From assembly GCA_937892865.1 (NCBI GenBank), contig CALBJG010000128.1:1-32798 (forward strand): a DNA stretch of 32,798 nt, in the 5' to 3' direction. The translations under genes were made by a program, and so were the position numbers. The stretch is from an uncultured Clostridia bacterium (GTDB taxonomy: Bacteria; Bacillota; Clostridia; Oscillospirales; Oscillospiraceae). How positions within the stretch are numbered: the first letter of the stretch is position 1; the number at the start of each line of letters is the position of its first letter. Shown here in pieces: positions 1 to 5,640 of the stretch. The notes beneath the pieces were generated by a model. That model saw only the letters and a list, made by a program, of their open reading frames with translations. It was not told the DNA's origin and ran no database searches.

Positions 1-55
1 AAGTCGGGCGCTGTTTGTATTATTATCTGTTCTTTATTATCTTTTATCTATTATC
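1..55 (+). repeat. Leader repeat, copy A (cut by window edge)
   Basis: These 55 bases are identical to 597-651. The unit starts with a GC-rich piece (GGCGCTGTTTG) and continues as a T-rich TTATC-type tract. In both copies a purine-rich ribosome site and a gene follow directly: the unknown gene at 75 here, the four-helix-bundle gene at 670 in copy B. Copy A may extend left of the window, so its upstream half cannot be judged. The identity is seen directly; a role as a shared leader module is inferred. Confidence 0.85.
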
Positions 56-74
56 AGTATTAAGGGAGATTCAA

Positions 75-497
75 ATAGGTTTAAAATTCGAGTGTTTATC
101 ATATCTAGAAAATGCCAAACTTGAGTTTAGAAATGAGTTTCCCAAAAACGAGCAACTTATAGATAGCTTGTTTATGAAATTTTCAGATTTTGTGAATGAT
201 GATTATGAAGGCATATCTGATAATAGAATTTACAGATTATATCTCTGTTTATTGAAAGACTTGATAGTTGTTTCTTTTGAAAACAATGCATCAAAATCAT
301 TTATGCGTGGGTTCTTCAAGATATTAAACAACAAAAATATTACTGATTATCTGTCGTGTTTAACAAAAACGCAAACCATAAATTTTAAGAGCCCATTAAA
401 TGCAATGGTAAACGAATTTGTTTGTTGGCAGGAATCTGACCATAAAAAAGAACTTAAACTGAATCACTTGATAAATCGGATTAACAGTTGGATGTAA
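75..497 (+). CDS. Hypothetical AT-rich protein, start uncertain
   Basis: The open frame runs from the window edge to the stop at 495-497 and I do not recognise its product. It is rich in Lys, Asn, Phe and Leu, has no clear signal peptide or membrane segment after the leader, and is probably soluble and alpha-helical. A TTG at 15 lies inside the leader repeat, whose second copy is out of frame with its own gene, so I reject it as the start. By alignment with copy B (AAGGAG, then TCAAATGG) the equivalent start here is ATA at 75-77 behind AAGGGAG at 62-68. An ATA start would be rare and may mean weakened translation or a decaying gene. The low GC content compared with later genes fits a recently acquired segment. 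Confidence 0.5.
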   Translation: MGLKFECLSYLENAKLEFRNEFPKNEQLIDSLFMKFSDFVNDDYEGISDNRIYRLYLCLLKDLIVVSFENNASKSFMRGFFKILNNKNITDYLSCLTKTQTINFKSPLNAMVNEFVCWQESDHKKELKLNHLINRINSWM

Positions 498-524
498 AAT
501 CAAATCCGTTATTAATGATCGTAC

Positions 525-613
525 CAAACAGCGCCTCTTTCAGAGGCTAAGATAAGAGATAATATTGAATAAATAATAGATAATAGTGAACGCAGAAAGT
601 CGGGCGCTGTTTG
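525..613 (+). repeat. Inverted repeat pair CAAACAGCGCC / GGCGCTGTTTG
   Basis: An 11-bp perfect inverted repeat has its arms at 525-535 and 603-613. Between the arms are a small CTCT/AGAG hairpin and an AT-rich block (about 552-587). That block is imperfectly complementary to the AT-rich block after the right arm (about 614-651). The arrangement arm, block, arm', block' allows either two alternative folds or a pseudoknot in the leader of the four-helix-bundle gene. The base complementarity is seen; the fold is inferred. Confidence 0.7.
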
Positions 614-651
614 TATTATTATCTGTTCTTTATTATCTTTTATCTATTATC
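597..651 (+). repeat. Leader repeat, copy B
   Basis: This is a perfect 55-bp copy of 1-55. It ends 18 bases before the ATG of the four-helix-bundle gene, and the ribosome site AAAAGGAG follows it directly. The two copies are direct repeats 596 bp apart, so recombination between them would remove the AT-rich gene at 75-497 together with one leader. Confidence 0.85.
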
Positions 652-669
652 TGAAAAGGAGAAAATCAA

Positions 670-1026
670 ATGGCTTCAGACAGCATCTTACTCGACAAAT
701 CCCTGAAGTTTGCCGTGCGTATTGTGAAGCTCCACAAGTATCTTATCAAAGAGAAAAAGGAAACGGTTATTTCAAAACAGATAATCCGCTCTGGAACGAG
801 CATCGGTGCAAACGCAAATGAAGCGGTTTACGGTGTATCAAAGGCTGAATTTATAGCCAAGCTTCAGATTTCTCTTAAAGAAACCGCCGAAACAGAATAC
901 TGGCTCAGGCTTTTGATTTTGTCGGAATATATAACAGAACAGGAAGGTGACTCCCTGCTGAACGATTGCTTGGAAATCAAAAGAATTCTTGTTTCAACTT
1001 TGAACACAGCTAAAAACAACAAATAA
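670..1026 (+). CDS. Four helix bundle protein (S23/IVP, Avd-like)
   Basis: A 118-residue, wholly helical protein of the S23/IVP four-helix-bundle family. Members are encoded in intervening sequences of 23S rRNA genes in some bacteria, in diversity-generating retroelements (Avd), and as many stand-alone chromosomal copies. The family core is visible: a KSLKFAVRIVKL first helix, then IIRSGTSIGANANEA around residues 39-53, then a KAEFIAKLQISLKETAETEYWLRLL helix from about 58. The basic, oligomeric fold is thought to bind nucleic acid. The start ATG has AAAAGGAG eight bases upstream. No reverse transcriptase or variable repeat lies in the window, so a retroelement role cannot be claimed; it may be cargo or part of the integrated element ending at 1125. 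Confidence 0.88.
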   Translation: MASDSILLDKSLKFAVRIVKLHKYLIKEKKETVISKQIIRSGTSIGANANEAVYGVSKAEFIAKLQISLKETAETEYWLRLLILSEYITEQEGDSLLNDCLEIKRILVSTLNTAKNNK

Positions 1027-1066
1027 AGAGCGTTGCCGCTGCCAGTTGATATGGCAGCGAACCTTT

Positions 1067-1099
1067 ATTTTAGCTTCTGCAAGTGGCAGAAGCTAAAAT
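1067..1099. repeat. Perfect 14-bp hairpin beside the tRNA remnant
   Basis: Arms 1067-1080 and 1086-1099 are perfectly complementary (core TTTAGCTTCTGC / GCAGAAGCTAAA) around a 5-base loop. No T-run follows on the plus strand, so it is a poor rightward terminator. It lies 6 bp left of the tRNA-like 3' end, where an integrase arm site, an excision signal or the end of the element's last transcript could be. Confidence 0.7.
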
Positions 1100-1104
1100 G
1101 CAAA

Positions 1105-1125
1105 CAAGTCCCGCCTCGCGCACCA
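1105..1125 (+). other. tRNA 3'-end remnant, putative attR
   Basis: The sequence reads as the last 21 bases of a tRNA: T-loop CAAGT, T-stem strand CCCGC, acceptor strand CTCGCGC, discriminator A, then CCA. The partner strands (GCGGGTT and GCGCGAG) are absent upstream, so there is no intact tRNA here. A truncated 3' end followed closely by a terminator is what integration into a tRNA gene leaves on the distal side. The CAAGTCC T-loop style would suit a tRNA-Leu or other class II tRNA, but that is a guess. Confidence 0.65.
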
Positions 1126-1129
1126 TATT

Positions 1130-1167
1130 AGCACGATGGTTTTGATACGAAACCATCGTGCTTTTTC
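1130..1167 (+). terminator. Rho-independent terminator (former tRNA terminator)
   Basis: A perfect 13-bp stem, 1130-1142 with 1150-1162, has a 7-base loop and TTTTT at 1162-1166. It starts 5 bases after the tRNA-like CCA and is probably the original terminator of the interrupted tRNA gene. Confidence 0.85.
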
Positions 1168-1360
1168 TATATTGATTGATTTTTACACAGCTATATAATA
1201 TAATCTATTCGACAAACTTGAATTTGTTTAACTGATTGGATAATTAGAATTTGTATACAGGACAGCTGTGTCTAATTAAAGAAATACGACATTTCTCGCT
1301 TTGTGTCGTGTTCAAATAATTGAAATGGAGATATGCTGATAGCGAAAGGAGGTTGTCTGA

Positions 1361-2062
1361 ATGGACCAGATAAAGATTGGTGTTTTTTTGAAAGAGCTTC
1401 GAAAAGAGAAAGGACTTACGCAAGAACAGTTAGCGGAAGTTCTAAATGTATCCAGCAGAACGGTGTCTCGTTGGGAGACTGGAAGCAATATGCCAGACAT
1501 TAGTATACTGGTCGAGATAGCTGGTTTTTATGATGTTAGCATACCTGAAATTGTTCAAGGAGAAAGGAAAAGCGAGATTATGGATAAAGAAACAAGAGAA
1601 ACTGCTGTTGCTTTAGCAAAGTACAGTCAAAATGAAGTAAAAATTGGAAAACAAAAGGCAGTGGGCATTTTATTTTCTGTGTTTGGCATATTTGTTATTG
1701 TATCAGCACTATCGATATTTCCTAATGATAGTAGTTGGGGTAGTATTTATTCGATTTTAGGAAGTATATTTCTGGTGATTGGATTATATTTCATTATTAA
1801 GCCATTAGTGGCTAAACGTGCTTCACGTATACTAATAGTCCTCGGGTGCATTGTTCTGTTGTTCGGGACTTTTACTATATCTGATTATGTTGCTGTTTCA
1901 CAATTCAAGAAGGTGCCAAGATTCAGCTATATGACAAGTTATGATTCACGGAATCCGAACGTATTAGTGCATAAAACTATATTTTACACAGTGGTTCAGG
2001 AGAATCCTGGAACAGAGGATGAGCAGGTCTATATTGTAAAAAGGAATTCAAATACTGAGTAA
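1361..2062 (+). CDS. XRE-family regulator with membrane domain
   Basis: A 233-residue protein with an N-terminal HTH_3 (XRE) domain at about residues 7-62 (LKELRKEKGLTQEQLAEVL, then SSRTVSRWE), so it binds DNA. A linker leads to three predicted membrane helices near 101-119, 126-147 and 154-174, and a hydrophilic tail follows. Proteins of this plan are common in Clostridia and probably act as membrane-tethered repressors that sense the envelope; ligand and targets are unknown. The start ATG has AAAGGAGG about nine bases upstream. The first residues MDQIKIG match those of the second XRE-membrane protein at 4974, but the C-terminal halves differ. It is the first gene outside the putative integrated element. 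Confidence 0.85.
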   Translation: MDQIKIGVFLKELRKEKGLTQEQLAEVLNVSSRTVSRWETGSNMPDISILVEIAGFYDVSIPEIVQGERKSEIMDKETRETAVALAKYSQNEVKIGKQKAVGILFSVFGIFVIVSALSIFPNDSSWGSIYSILGSIFLVIGLYFIIKPLVAKRASRILIVLGCIVLLFGTFTISDYVAVSQFKKVPRFSYMTSYDSRNPNVLVHKTIFYTVVQENPGTEDEQVYIVKRNSNTE

Positions 2063-2089
2063 ATTCCAATTTGACAAGCTAATTAGCAT

Positions 2090-2170
2090 GGTTTCAATCC
2101 CAAAAGAGAGTTTCACTTCGCGATTAATAGTTTCATTTTTGAGTGAAACCAAATGAAACTATTTGAAACC
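2090..2170. repeat. Nested GTTTC/GAAAC inverted repeats
   Basis: Three complementary sets are seen: GGTTTCAA 2090-2097 with TTGAAACC 2163-2170; AGTTTCACT at 2109-2117 with AGTGAAAC at 2142-2149; and a perfect 12-bp pair 2127-2138 with 2151-2162 (ATAGTTTCATTT / AAATGAAACTAT). Every arm contains TTTCA or TGAAA. It could be clustered operator sites for the upstream regulator or a folded RNA; function is unknown. Confidence 0.6.
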
Positions 2171-2198
2171 GTATCATTATTATCGAAACAATTCAAAA

Positions 2199-2236
2199 AT
2201 TCCAAAATCCGCTTTTGCGGGTTTTGGAATTTTTTG
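2199..2236 (+). terminator. Rho-independent terminator
   Basis: A 14-bp stem, 2199-2212 with 2217-2230 and one G-T pair, has a TTTT loop and a T-run at 2230-2235. It ends the transcript of the XRE-membrane gene. Confidence 0.85.
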
Positions 2237-2320
2237 TTTATATTGAGCAAGGCTCGAATAATCTAAATGCAACACATACATTTTTCCGTTGCCCTTTGGA
2301 CAAGTCATATAAGTTATATT

Positions 2321-2350
2321 TTGCAGGTGCATTTTTTGACAAAATATGCT
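2321..2350 (+). promoter_or_regulatory. Promoter for the YwaF-like gene
   Basis: TTGCAG at 2321-2326, an 18-bp spacer and TATGCT at 2345-2350. Transcription would start near 2357, leaving room for the AGGGTG ribosome site before the ATG at 2373. It also argues against the earlier ATG at 2346. Confidence 0.5.
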
Positions 2351-2372
2351 ATACTACCTTAGGGTGATAAAT

Positions 2373-3110
2373 ATGTTTTTTGTAACCAGTGATAACATAC
2401 CGGAGGGCGTGGGGTTTCAGGCCTTTGGCCTGATACACATTCTTTGGCTTTTGGCAGGTCTGCTTTTTTGCGTTGCCGCCTGCATATTCTATAGAAAACT
2501 TACAGCGAAGAAACAGAAACTTGTGCTGACGATACTGGGCGCATACATTTTCCTGCAGGAGATGACAAAAAACCTGGTGCTGATCGTTTTGGATGAATTC
2601 AGTTGGGGATATCTTCCATTTCACCTTTGCGGCATCAATATTTTGCTGATCACCTTTGATATCATTAAACAAACAAAAGTCGTCAGAAGTTTCCTGTACT
2701 ATTTTGCTATTCCCGGCGCTGCGCTGGCATTGCTCTTCCCCAACTGGACCGAGATGCCAGTTTGGAATTTCTTCCATATTCACAGTTTCACAATACATAT
2801 TTTACTGGTTTTATACCCCTTGCTGCTGGTCACAACCAACCAGGTATCCACCGATCTGAAATCAGCCCTTCGGGGGACTGCGCTGCTTGTTGCCATGGCT
2901 ATCCCCGTATACGGTTTGAATCTGCTTTGGGATACCAATTTTATGTTTTTGATGAAGCCAGATTCCGGCAACCCCCTGGAAATGTTTGAAAAACTTTTAG
3001 GTTCTCACCTTTGGGGTTTCCCCATACTTTTGCCCGTTGTGATTCTTGTGATGTATGTTCCAGCCCGGATATTCCAGGGTCGAAATCGTTCCTCCAAAAT
3101 CCGTTGCTGA
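2373..3110 (+). CDS. YwaF-like integral membrane protein (TIGR02206 type)
   Basis: A 245-residue polytopic protein with about six to seven hydrophobic helices, consistent with the YwaF/TIGR02206 family. Supporting features are the SWGYLPFHLCGINILL segment, the WNFFHIHSF loop before a helix, the MKPDSGNP loop, and a last helix ending in positive charge. Family function is unknown; it would sit in the cytoplasmic membrane. I chose ATG 2373 over ATG 2346 because the first overlaps the -10 box and the second has AGGGTG nine bases upstream. It stands alone, converging on the DUF3786 gene across a shared terminator. Confidence 0.8.
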   Translation: MFFVTSDNIPEGVGFQAFGLIHILWLLAGLLFCVAACIFYRKLTAKKQKLVLTILGAYIFLQEMTKNLVLIVLDEFSWGYLPFHLCGINILLITFDIIKQTKVVRSFLYYFAIPGAALALLFPNWTEMPVWNFFHIHSFTIHILLVLYPLLLVTTNQVSTDLKSALRGTALLVAMAIPVYGLNLLWDTNFMFLMKPDSGNPLEMFEKLLGSHLWGFPILLPVVILVMYVPARIFQGRNRSSKIRC

Positions 3111-3188
3111 TTTTTAGGGAACAAATCCGTAACAGCGATTCAGGGTTCACTCCTTGTGTCGATTCACTTTCTTGAATACAAATAGTTT

Positions 3189-3224
3189 CCCGGAATTGCA
3201 TGTATTGCAATTCCGGGTTCTTTT
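3189..3224. terminator. Terminator between convergent genes
   Basis: A perfect 12-bp stem, 3189-3200 with 3206-3217 (core CCCGGAATTGCA), has a 5-base loop and a TTCTTTTA tract. It serves the YwaF-like gene and perhaps also the leftward DUF3786 gene. Confidence 0.8.
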
Positions 3225-3840
3225 ATTCAGCGCATTTTTTCAGGCGTTCCAGCAGGTCACCCTGCAAGTAAAAGGTCGTTTCAAAATGCAACAATTTGTC
3301 AGCATTCCGGTCCCACAAGATGAGCATTTTAGGAGGAAACTCCTCATCCCCTTCCCAAAACTGCAACAGCACCGGAAAGAAAGGCGTTACCTGAAATTTG
3401 CAGGTAATATCTGCCCCTGCCATTCGTGGCTGGAAAATTCCCCCAAGTTTTTCGCAGGCAGATTTCAGTTTTCCCAAATTGCCGTTAAAAAATTTCGCAT
3501 ACTTTTTGGTAAAGCCATCTGTTTGGGTCACGCCGGTGACCACAAATGTCCCAACAGCGCACCACTGGTGGCGCAAAAGCGGAACATTTTCCCCCTTATG
3601 ATAACAGAGCAGGTCATAGACGGTCATTACCGTGCTGAATTCCCGGCATTCCACCCATTGATCGCAAATAAATTCCTCAACGCCACCACTTATTCTTCCG
3701 ATACGGCACGGCGTATTTAAGTAAGTCAGATAAATATAGTCTTCATCTGCATCCAAAGAAAACTTGCAGATCATATGTTCCTGGTCATATTCCAGAAATA
3801 TCGTTTTGGCAATATCTACCTGCAGATCGTAATTATCCAT
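3223..3840 (-). CDS. DUF3786 domain-containing protein
   Basis: A 205-residue soluble protein that fits the DUF3786 family of anaerobes. It has an N-terminal block with NTPCRIGRISG, a central CREFSTVMTVYDLLCYHKG, and a C-terminal half with FQVTPFFPVLLQFWEGDEEFPPKMLILWD before DKLLHFET. No enzyme activity is established; the conserved D-E-E-F-P and W-D stretch is the most characteristic part. The ribosome site GAGAGGAAA lies just upstream. It is 13 bp downstream of the YjbR gene and almost certainly shares its transcript. Confidence 0.8.
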   Translation of the reverse strand: MDNYDLQVDIAKTIFLEYDQEHMICKFSLDADEDYIYLTYLNTPCRIGRISGGVEEFICDQWVECREFSTVMTVYDLLCYHKGENVPLLRHQWCAVGTFVVTGVTQTDGFTKKYAKFFNGNLGKLKSACEKLGGIFQPRMAGADITCKFQVTPFFPVLLQFWEGDEEFPPKMLILWDRNADKLLHFETTFYLQGDLLERLKKCAE

Positions 3841-3853
3841 TGGCAGTTTCCTC

Positions 3854-4198
3854 TCATTTTGTCAATTCGTAACTCATATCCAGCAAAAATTTGATTTTAT
3901 CCCCATCTGCCGTACCGTCCAGCGCAATGGTCAGCCAATGGGCTTTGCTCATATGGTAGGCGGGGTAAATCCCCTTCTCCTGACGAAAAGAGCCGATCAG
4001 CCTGGTATCGCATTTTACATTCACAACACGAATGTGTTCATCCCCCGAAAGTCCCAGTTTGGATCTGTGGATCTCCATAATGATCCCGAACCATTTTCGG
4101 TTATGGGGATGCCGAAACACACAAGTTGTATTATCCCTGGCAAAGGGGTACTCCCCTGCAATACCGTATGTCTGCAAAATGTAGTCCTGCAAATTCAT
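3854..4198 (-). CDS. MmcQ/YjbR family DNA-binding protein
   Basis: A 114-residue protein of the MmcQ/YjbR family, small proteins with a CyaY-like fold and a proposed double-wing DNA-binding mode. Typical features are a start helix LQDYILQTYG, the EYPF segment, FRHPHNRKWFGIIMEI, the KCDT site near the middle, the PAYHMSKAHWLTIALDG stretch and a final helix. The length is normal for the family. It is first in a two-gene operon with the DUF3786 gene and diverges from tag. The promoter shares its -35 box with tag, so expression of the two units may be linked. Confidence 0.88.
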   Translation of the reverse strand: MNLQDYILQTYGIAGEYPFARDNTTCVFRHPHNRKWFGIIMEIHRSKLGLSGDEHIRVVNVKCDTRLIGSFRQEKGIYPAYHMSKAHWLTIALDGTADGDKIKFLLDMSYELTK

Positions 4199-4226
4199 TC
4201 CCGCACCTCATACCGCAATTTGTTTT

Positions 4227-4277
4227 ATTATATCATGCAAAACCATCCCTTGCAACAGATCGCGCTTCTTGTATAAT
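4227..4277. promoter_or_regulatory. Divergent promoters sharing one TTGCAA -35
   Basis: TTGCAA at 4250-4255 is its own reverse complement. Rightward it lies 16 bp before TATAAT at 4272-4277 (tag). Leftward it lies 17 bp before TATAAT on the minus strand (4227-4232 on the plus strand as ATTATA; yjbR). One hexamer thus appears to serve as the -35 of both promoters, so two polymerases could not bind at once. The boxes are seen; the exclusivity is inferred. Confidence 0.7.
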
Positions 4278-4332
4278 CGTTTTTTCTGTGTTATGATTGG
4301 TATTACAACAAGGATTACGAGGTCAATATACT

Positions 4333-4881
4333 ATGGACAACAAACCAAGGTGTCGATGGTGCAATTTGAATAATGACCTGTATGTGGAATACCACGACAA
4401 CGAATGGTGTGTGCCGAATTTCGATGATCGTTATCTATACGAGATGTTAATACTGGAATCATTTCAAGCCGGATTGTCTTGGGAATGTGTTCTGAACAAG
4501 CGGGAACATTTCAGAAAAGCCTTTGACCATTTTGATATTAGCAAAGTGATCTGTTACGATGAAAACAAGGCAAATGCTTTGCTAAATGACAAAGGCATTA
4601 TCCGAAACAAGCGAAAGATCAATGCCAGTATTCAAAACAGCAAGATTTTCAAGGCGATATCAGAGGAATTCGGTTCTTTCCGCAACTATTTAAAAACTTT
4701 TACCGGTGATACGGTCATTTATGAAACCGGCAAAACAACAAGCGATCTTTCAGATGCCATTTCGAAAGATCTGCAACGCAGAGGAATGACATTTGTCGGT
4801 TCTGTGATCATTTATTCCTATCTGCAGGCAATCGGTATCATATATTCCCACGAAGATGGCTGTTTTCTTCACAAATTTTAA
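4333..4881 (+). CDS. tag: DNA-3-methyladenine glycosylase I
   Basis: A 182-residue cytoplasmic repair enzyme that removes 3-methyladenine from alkylated DNA to begin base excision repair. The Tag zinc site is complete: Cys7 (RCRWC), His21 (YHDNEW), and His173 and Cys177 in SHEDGC near the end, matching Cys4, His17, His175 and Cys179 of the E. coli enzyme. The family core LILESFQAGLSWECVLNKREHFRKAF is present and length is normal. The frame is open from TTG 4297, but ATG 4333 gives the usual family start; its ribosome site is weak. It stands alone, divergent from yjbR. Confidence 0.95.
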   Translation: MDNKPRCRWCNLNNDLYVEYHDNEWCVPNFDDRYLYEMLILESFQAGLSWECVLNKREHFRKAFDHFDISKVICYDENKANALLNDKGIIRNKRKINASIQNSKIFKAISEEFGSFRNYLKTFTGDTVIYETGKTTSDLSDAISKDLQRRGMTFVGSVIIYSYLQAIGIIYSHEDGCFLHKF

Positions 4882-4973
4882 GTCCACCTGCAGTTGATTT
4901 CTCCCCAATCAACCACCGGTGTATGTACTTTATTCCCCTGCCCGGCTATACTGGCAGTGAAAGGAGGCAAACC

Positions 4974-5585
4974 ATGGATCAGATAAAAATCGGAAAATTT
5001 ATCGCTGCGCGCAGAAAAAATGCAAACTTAACACAGACACAGTTGGCAGATACATTGGGCATCACCAACAGAGCGGTATCCAAGTGGGAAACGGGAAAAG
5101 CGCTGCCGGATTCGGCACTTATGCTTCCGTTGTGTGACACCTTGGGTATCACTGTAAACGATCTGTTATCCGGGGAGGTAGTAACTATGGATAATTACAA
5201 CAAAGAATTAGAAAACAACCTGCTTGAGATGGTCAAGCAAAAAGAAGAAGCAGACAAGCGATTGCTCAAATTGGAAATCGTTTTAGGTATCATCGCCATC
5301 TTGCCGCTTATCGCTGCGGCAGTAATCGCCAGTATCGTGCCGATGGAGGAATGGAAGAGCGGATTGCTCGTTGGCCTCAGCCTGCTTCCTATTCTGATCG
5401 CAATGCCTTTTGCGATCAAAATCGAGCAAAAGGCGGGATACTATGCATGCAGAAAGTGCGGACACAGGCATATTCCCCAATACGGCAGCGTATTCTTTGC
5501 TATGCACATAAACAGAACACGATATATGCGTTGCCCGGTGTGTGGCAAGCGGTCCTGGCAGAAAAAGGTAATTTCCAAACAATAA
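4974..5585 (+). CDS. XRE-family regulator with membrane helices and zinc ribbon
   Basis: A 203-residue protein. Residues about 6-61 form an HTH_3 domain (FIAARRKNANLTQTQLADTL, then TNRAVSKWETGKALPD). Residues about 75-102 form a charged, coiled-coil-prone helix, followed by two membrane helices (about 104-123 and 129-148). The tail carries CRKCG and CPVCG, a likely four-cysteine zinc ribbon on the inner face. This plan is frequent in Clostridia; ligand and target genes are unknown. I chose ATG 4974 because AAAGGAGG lies six to seven bases upstream and because it gives MDQIKIG, as in the regulator at 1361. The longer frame from 4923 would include the ribosome site. Confidence 0.87.
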   Translation: MDQIKIGKFIAARRKNANLTQTQLADTLGITNRAVSKWETGKALPDSALMLPLCDTLGITVNDLLSGEVVTMDNYNKELENNLLEMVKQKEEADKRLLKLEIVLGIIAILPLIAAAVIASIVPMEEWKSGLLVGLSLLPILIAMPFAIKIEQKAGYYACRKCGHRHIPQYGSVFFAMHINRTRYMRCPVCGKRSWQKKVISKQ

Positions 5586-5590
5586 TAAAC

Positions 5591-5640
5591 AGCGGCAGAA
5601 AGGTGGAAGCCTCTCTGCCGCTCATTTATATTATTTTTCT
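5591..5640. terminator. Terminator between convergent genes
   Basis: A 9-bp stem AGCGGCAGA 5591-5599 with 5614-5622 is followed by CATTTATATTATTTTT. It lies between two genes that end toward each other and probably serves the rightward XRE gene. Confidence 0.7.

Larger units (their letters stand above)
1027..1360. other. Gene-free stretch with element end and hairpins
   Basis: No credible gene lies here. In order it holds a hairpin 1037-1044/1052-1059, a perfect 14-bp hairpin 1067-1080/1086-1099, a tRNA-3'-end-like sequence 1105-1125 and a terminator 1130-1166. An AT-rich stretch follows and leads to the ribosome site AAAGGAGG (about 1345-1352) of the next gene. The AT-rich part contains short inverted repeats (AATTAGA near 1242 with TCTAATT near 1271; ACGACA near 1286 with TGTCGT near 1304). 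I found no convincing -35/-10 pair. Confidence 0.6.

Noticed and set aside
670..1026. Diversity-generating retroelement accessory gene (avd)
   Set aside because: The fold is compatible, but no reverse transcriptase, template repeat or variable repeat is in the window.
1218..1244. TTGAAT plus GATAAT as promoter of the first XRE-membrane gene
   Set aside because: The spacer is only 15 bp and more than 100 bp of leader would follow; the evidence is too weak to list.
2090..2190. Repeated GAAAC/GTTTC words resembling a CRISPR-type repeat
   Set aside because: Repeats are 6-12 bp, alternate in orientation and have no regular spacers; no cas gene is present.
2336..2355. TTGACA followed by TATACT before the YwaF-like gene, looking like a canonical promoter
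   Set aside because: The spacer is only 8 bp. TTGCAG 2321-2326 with TATGCT 2345-2350 (18 bp) fits better.
4893..4913. Hairpin GTTGATT/AATCAAC after tag as a riboswitch or terminator
   Set aside because: Only 7 bp of stem, no T-run, and no riboswitch signature that I can recognise.
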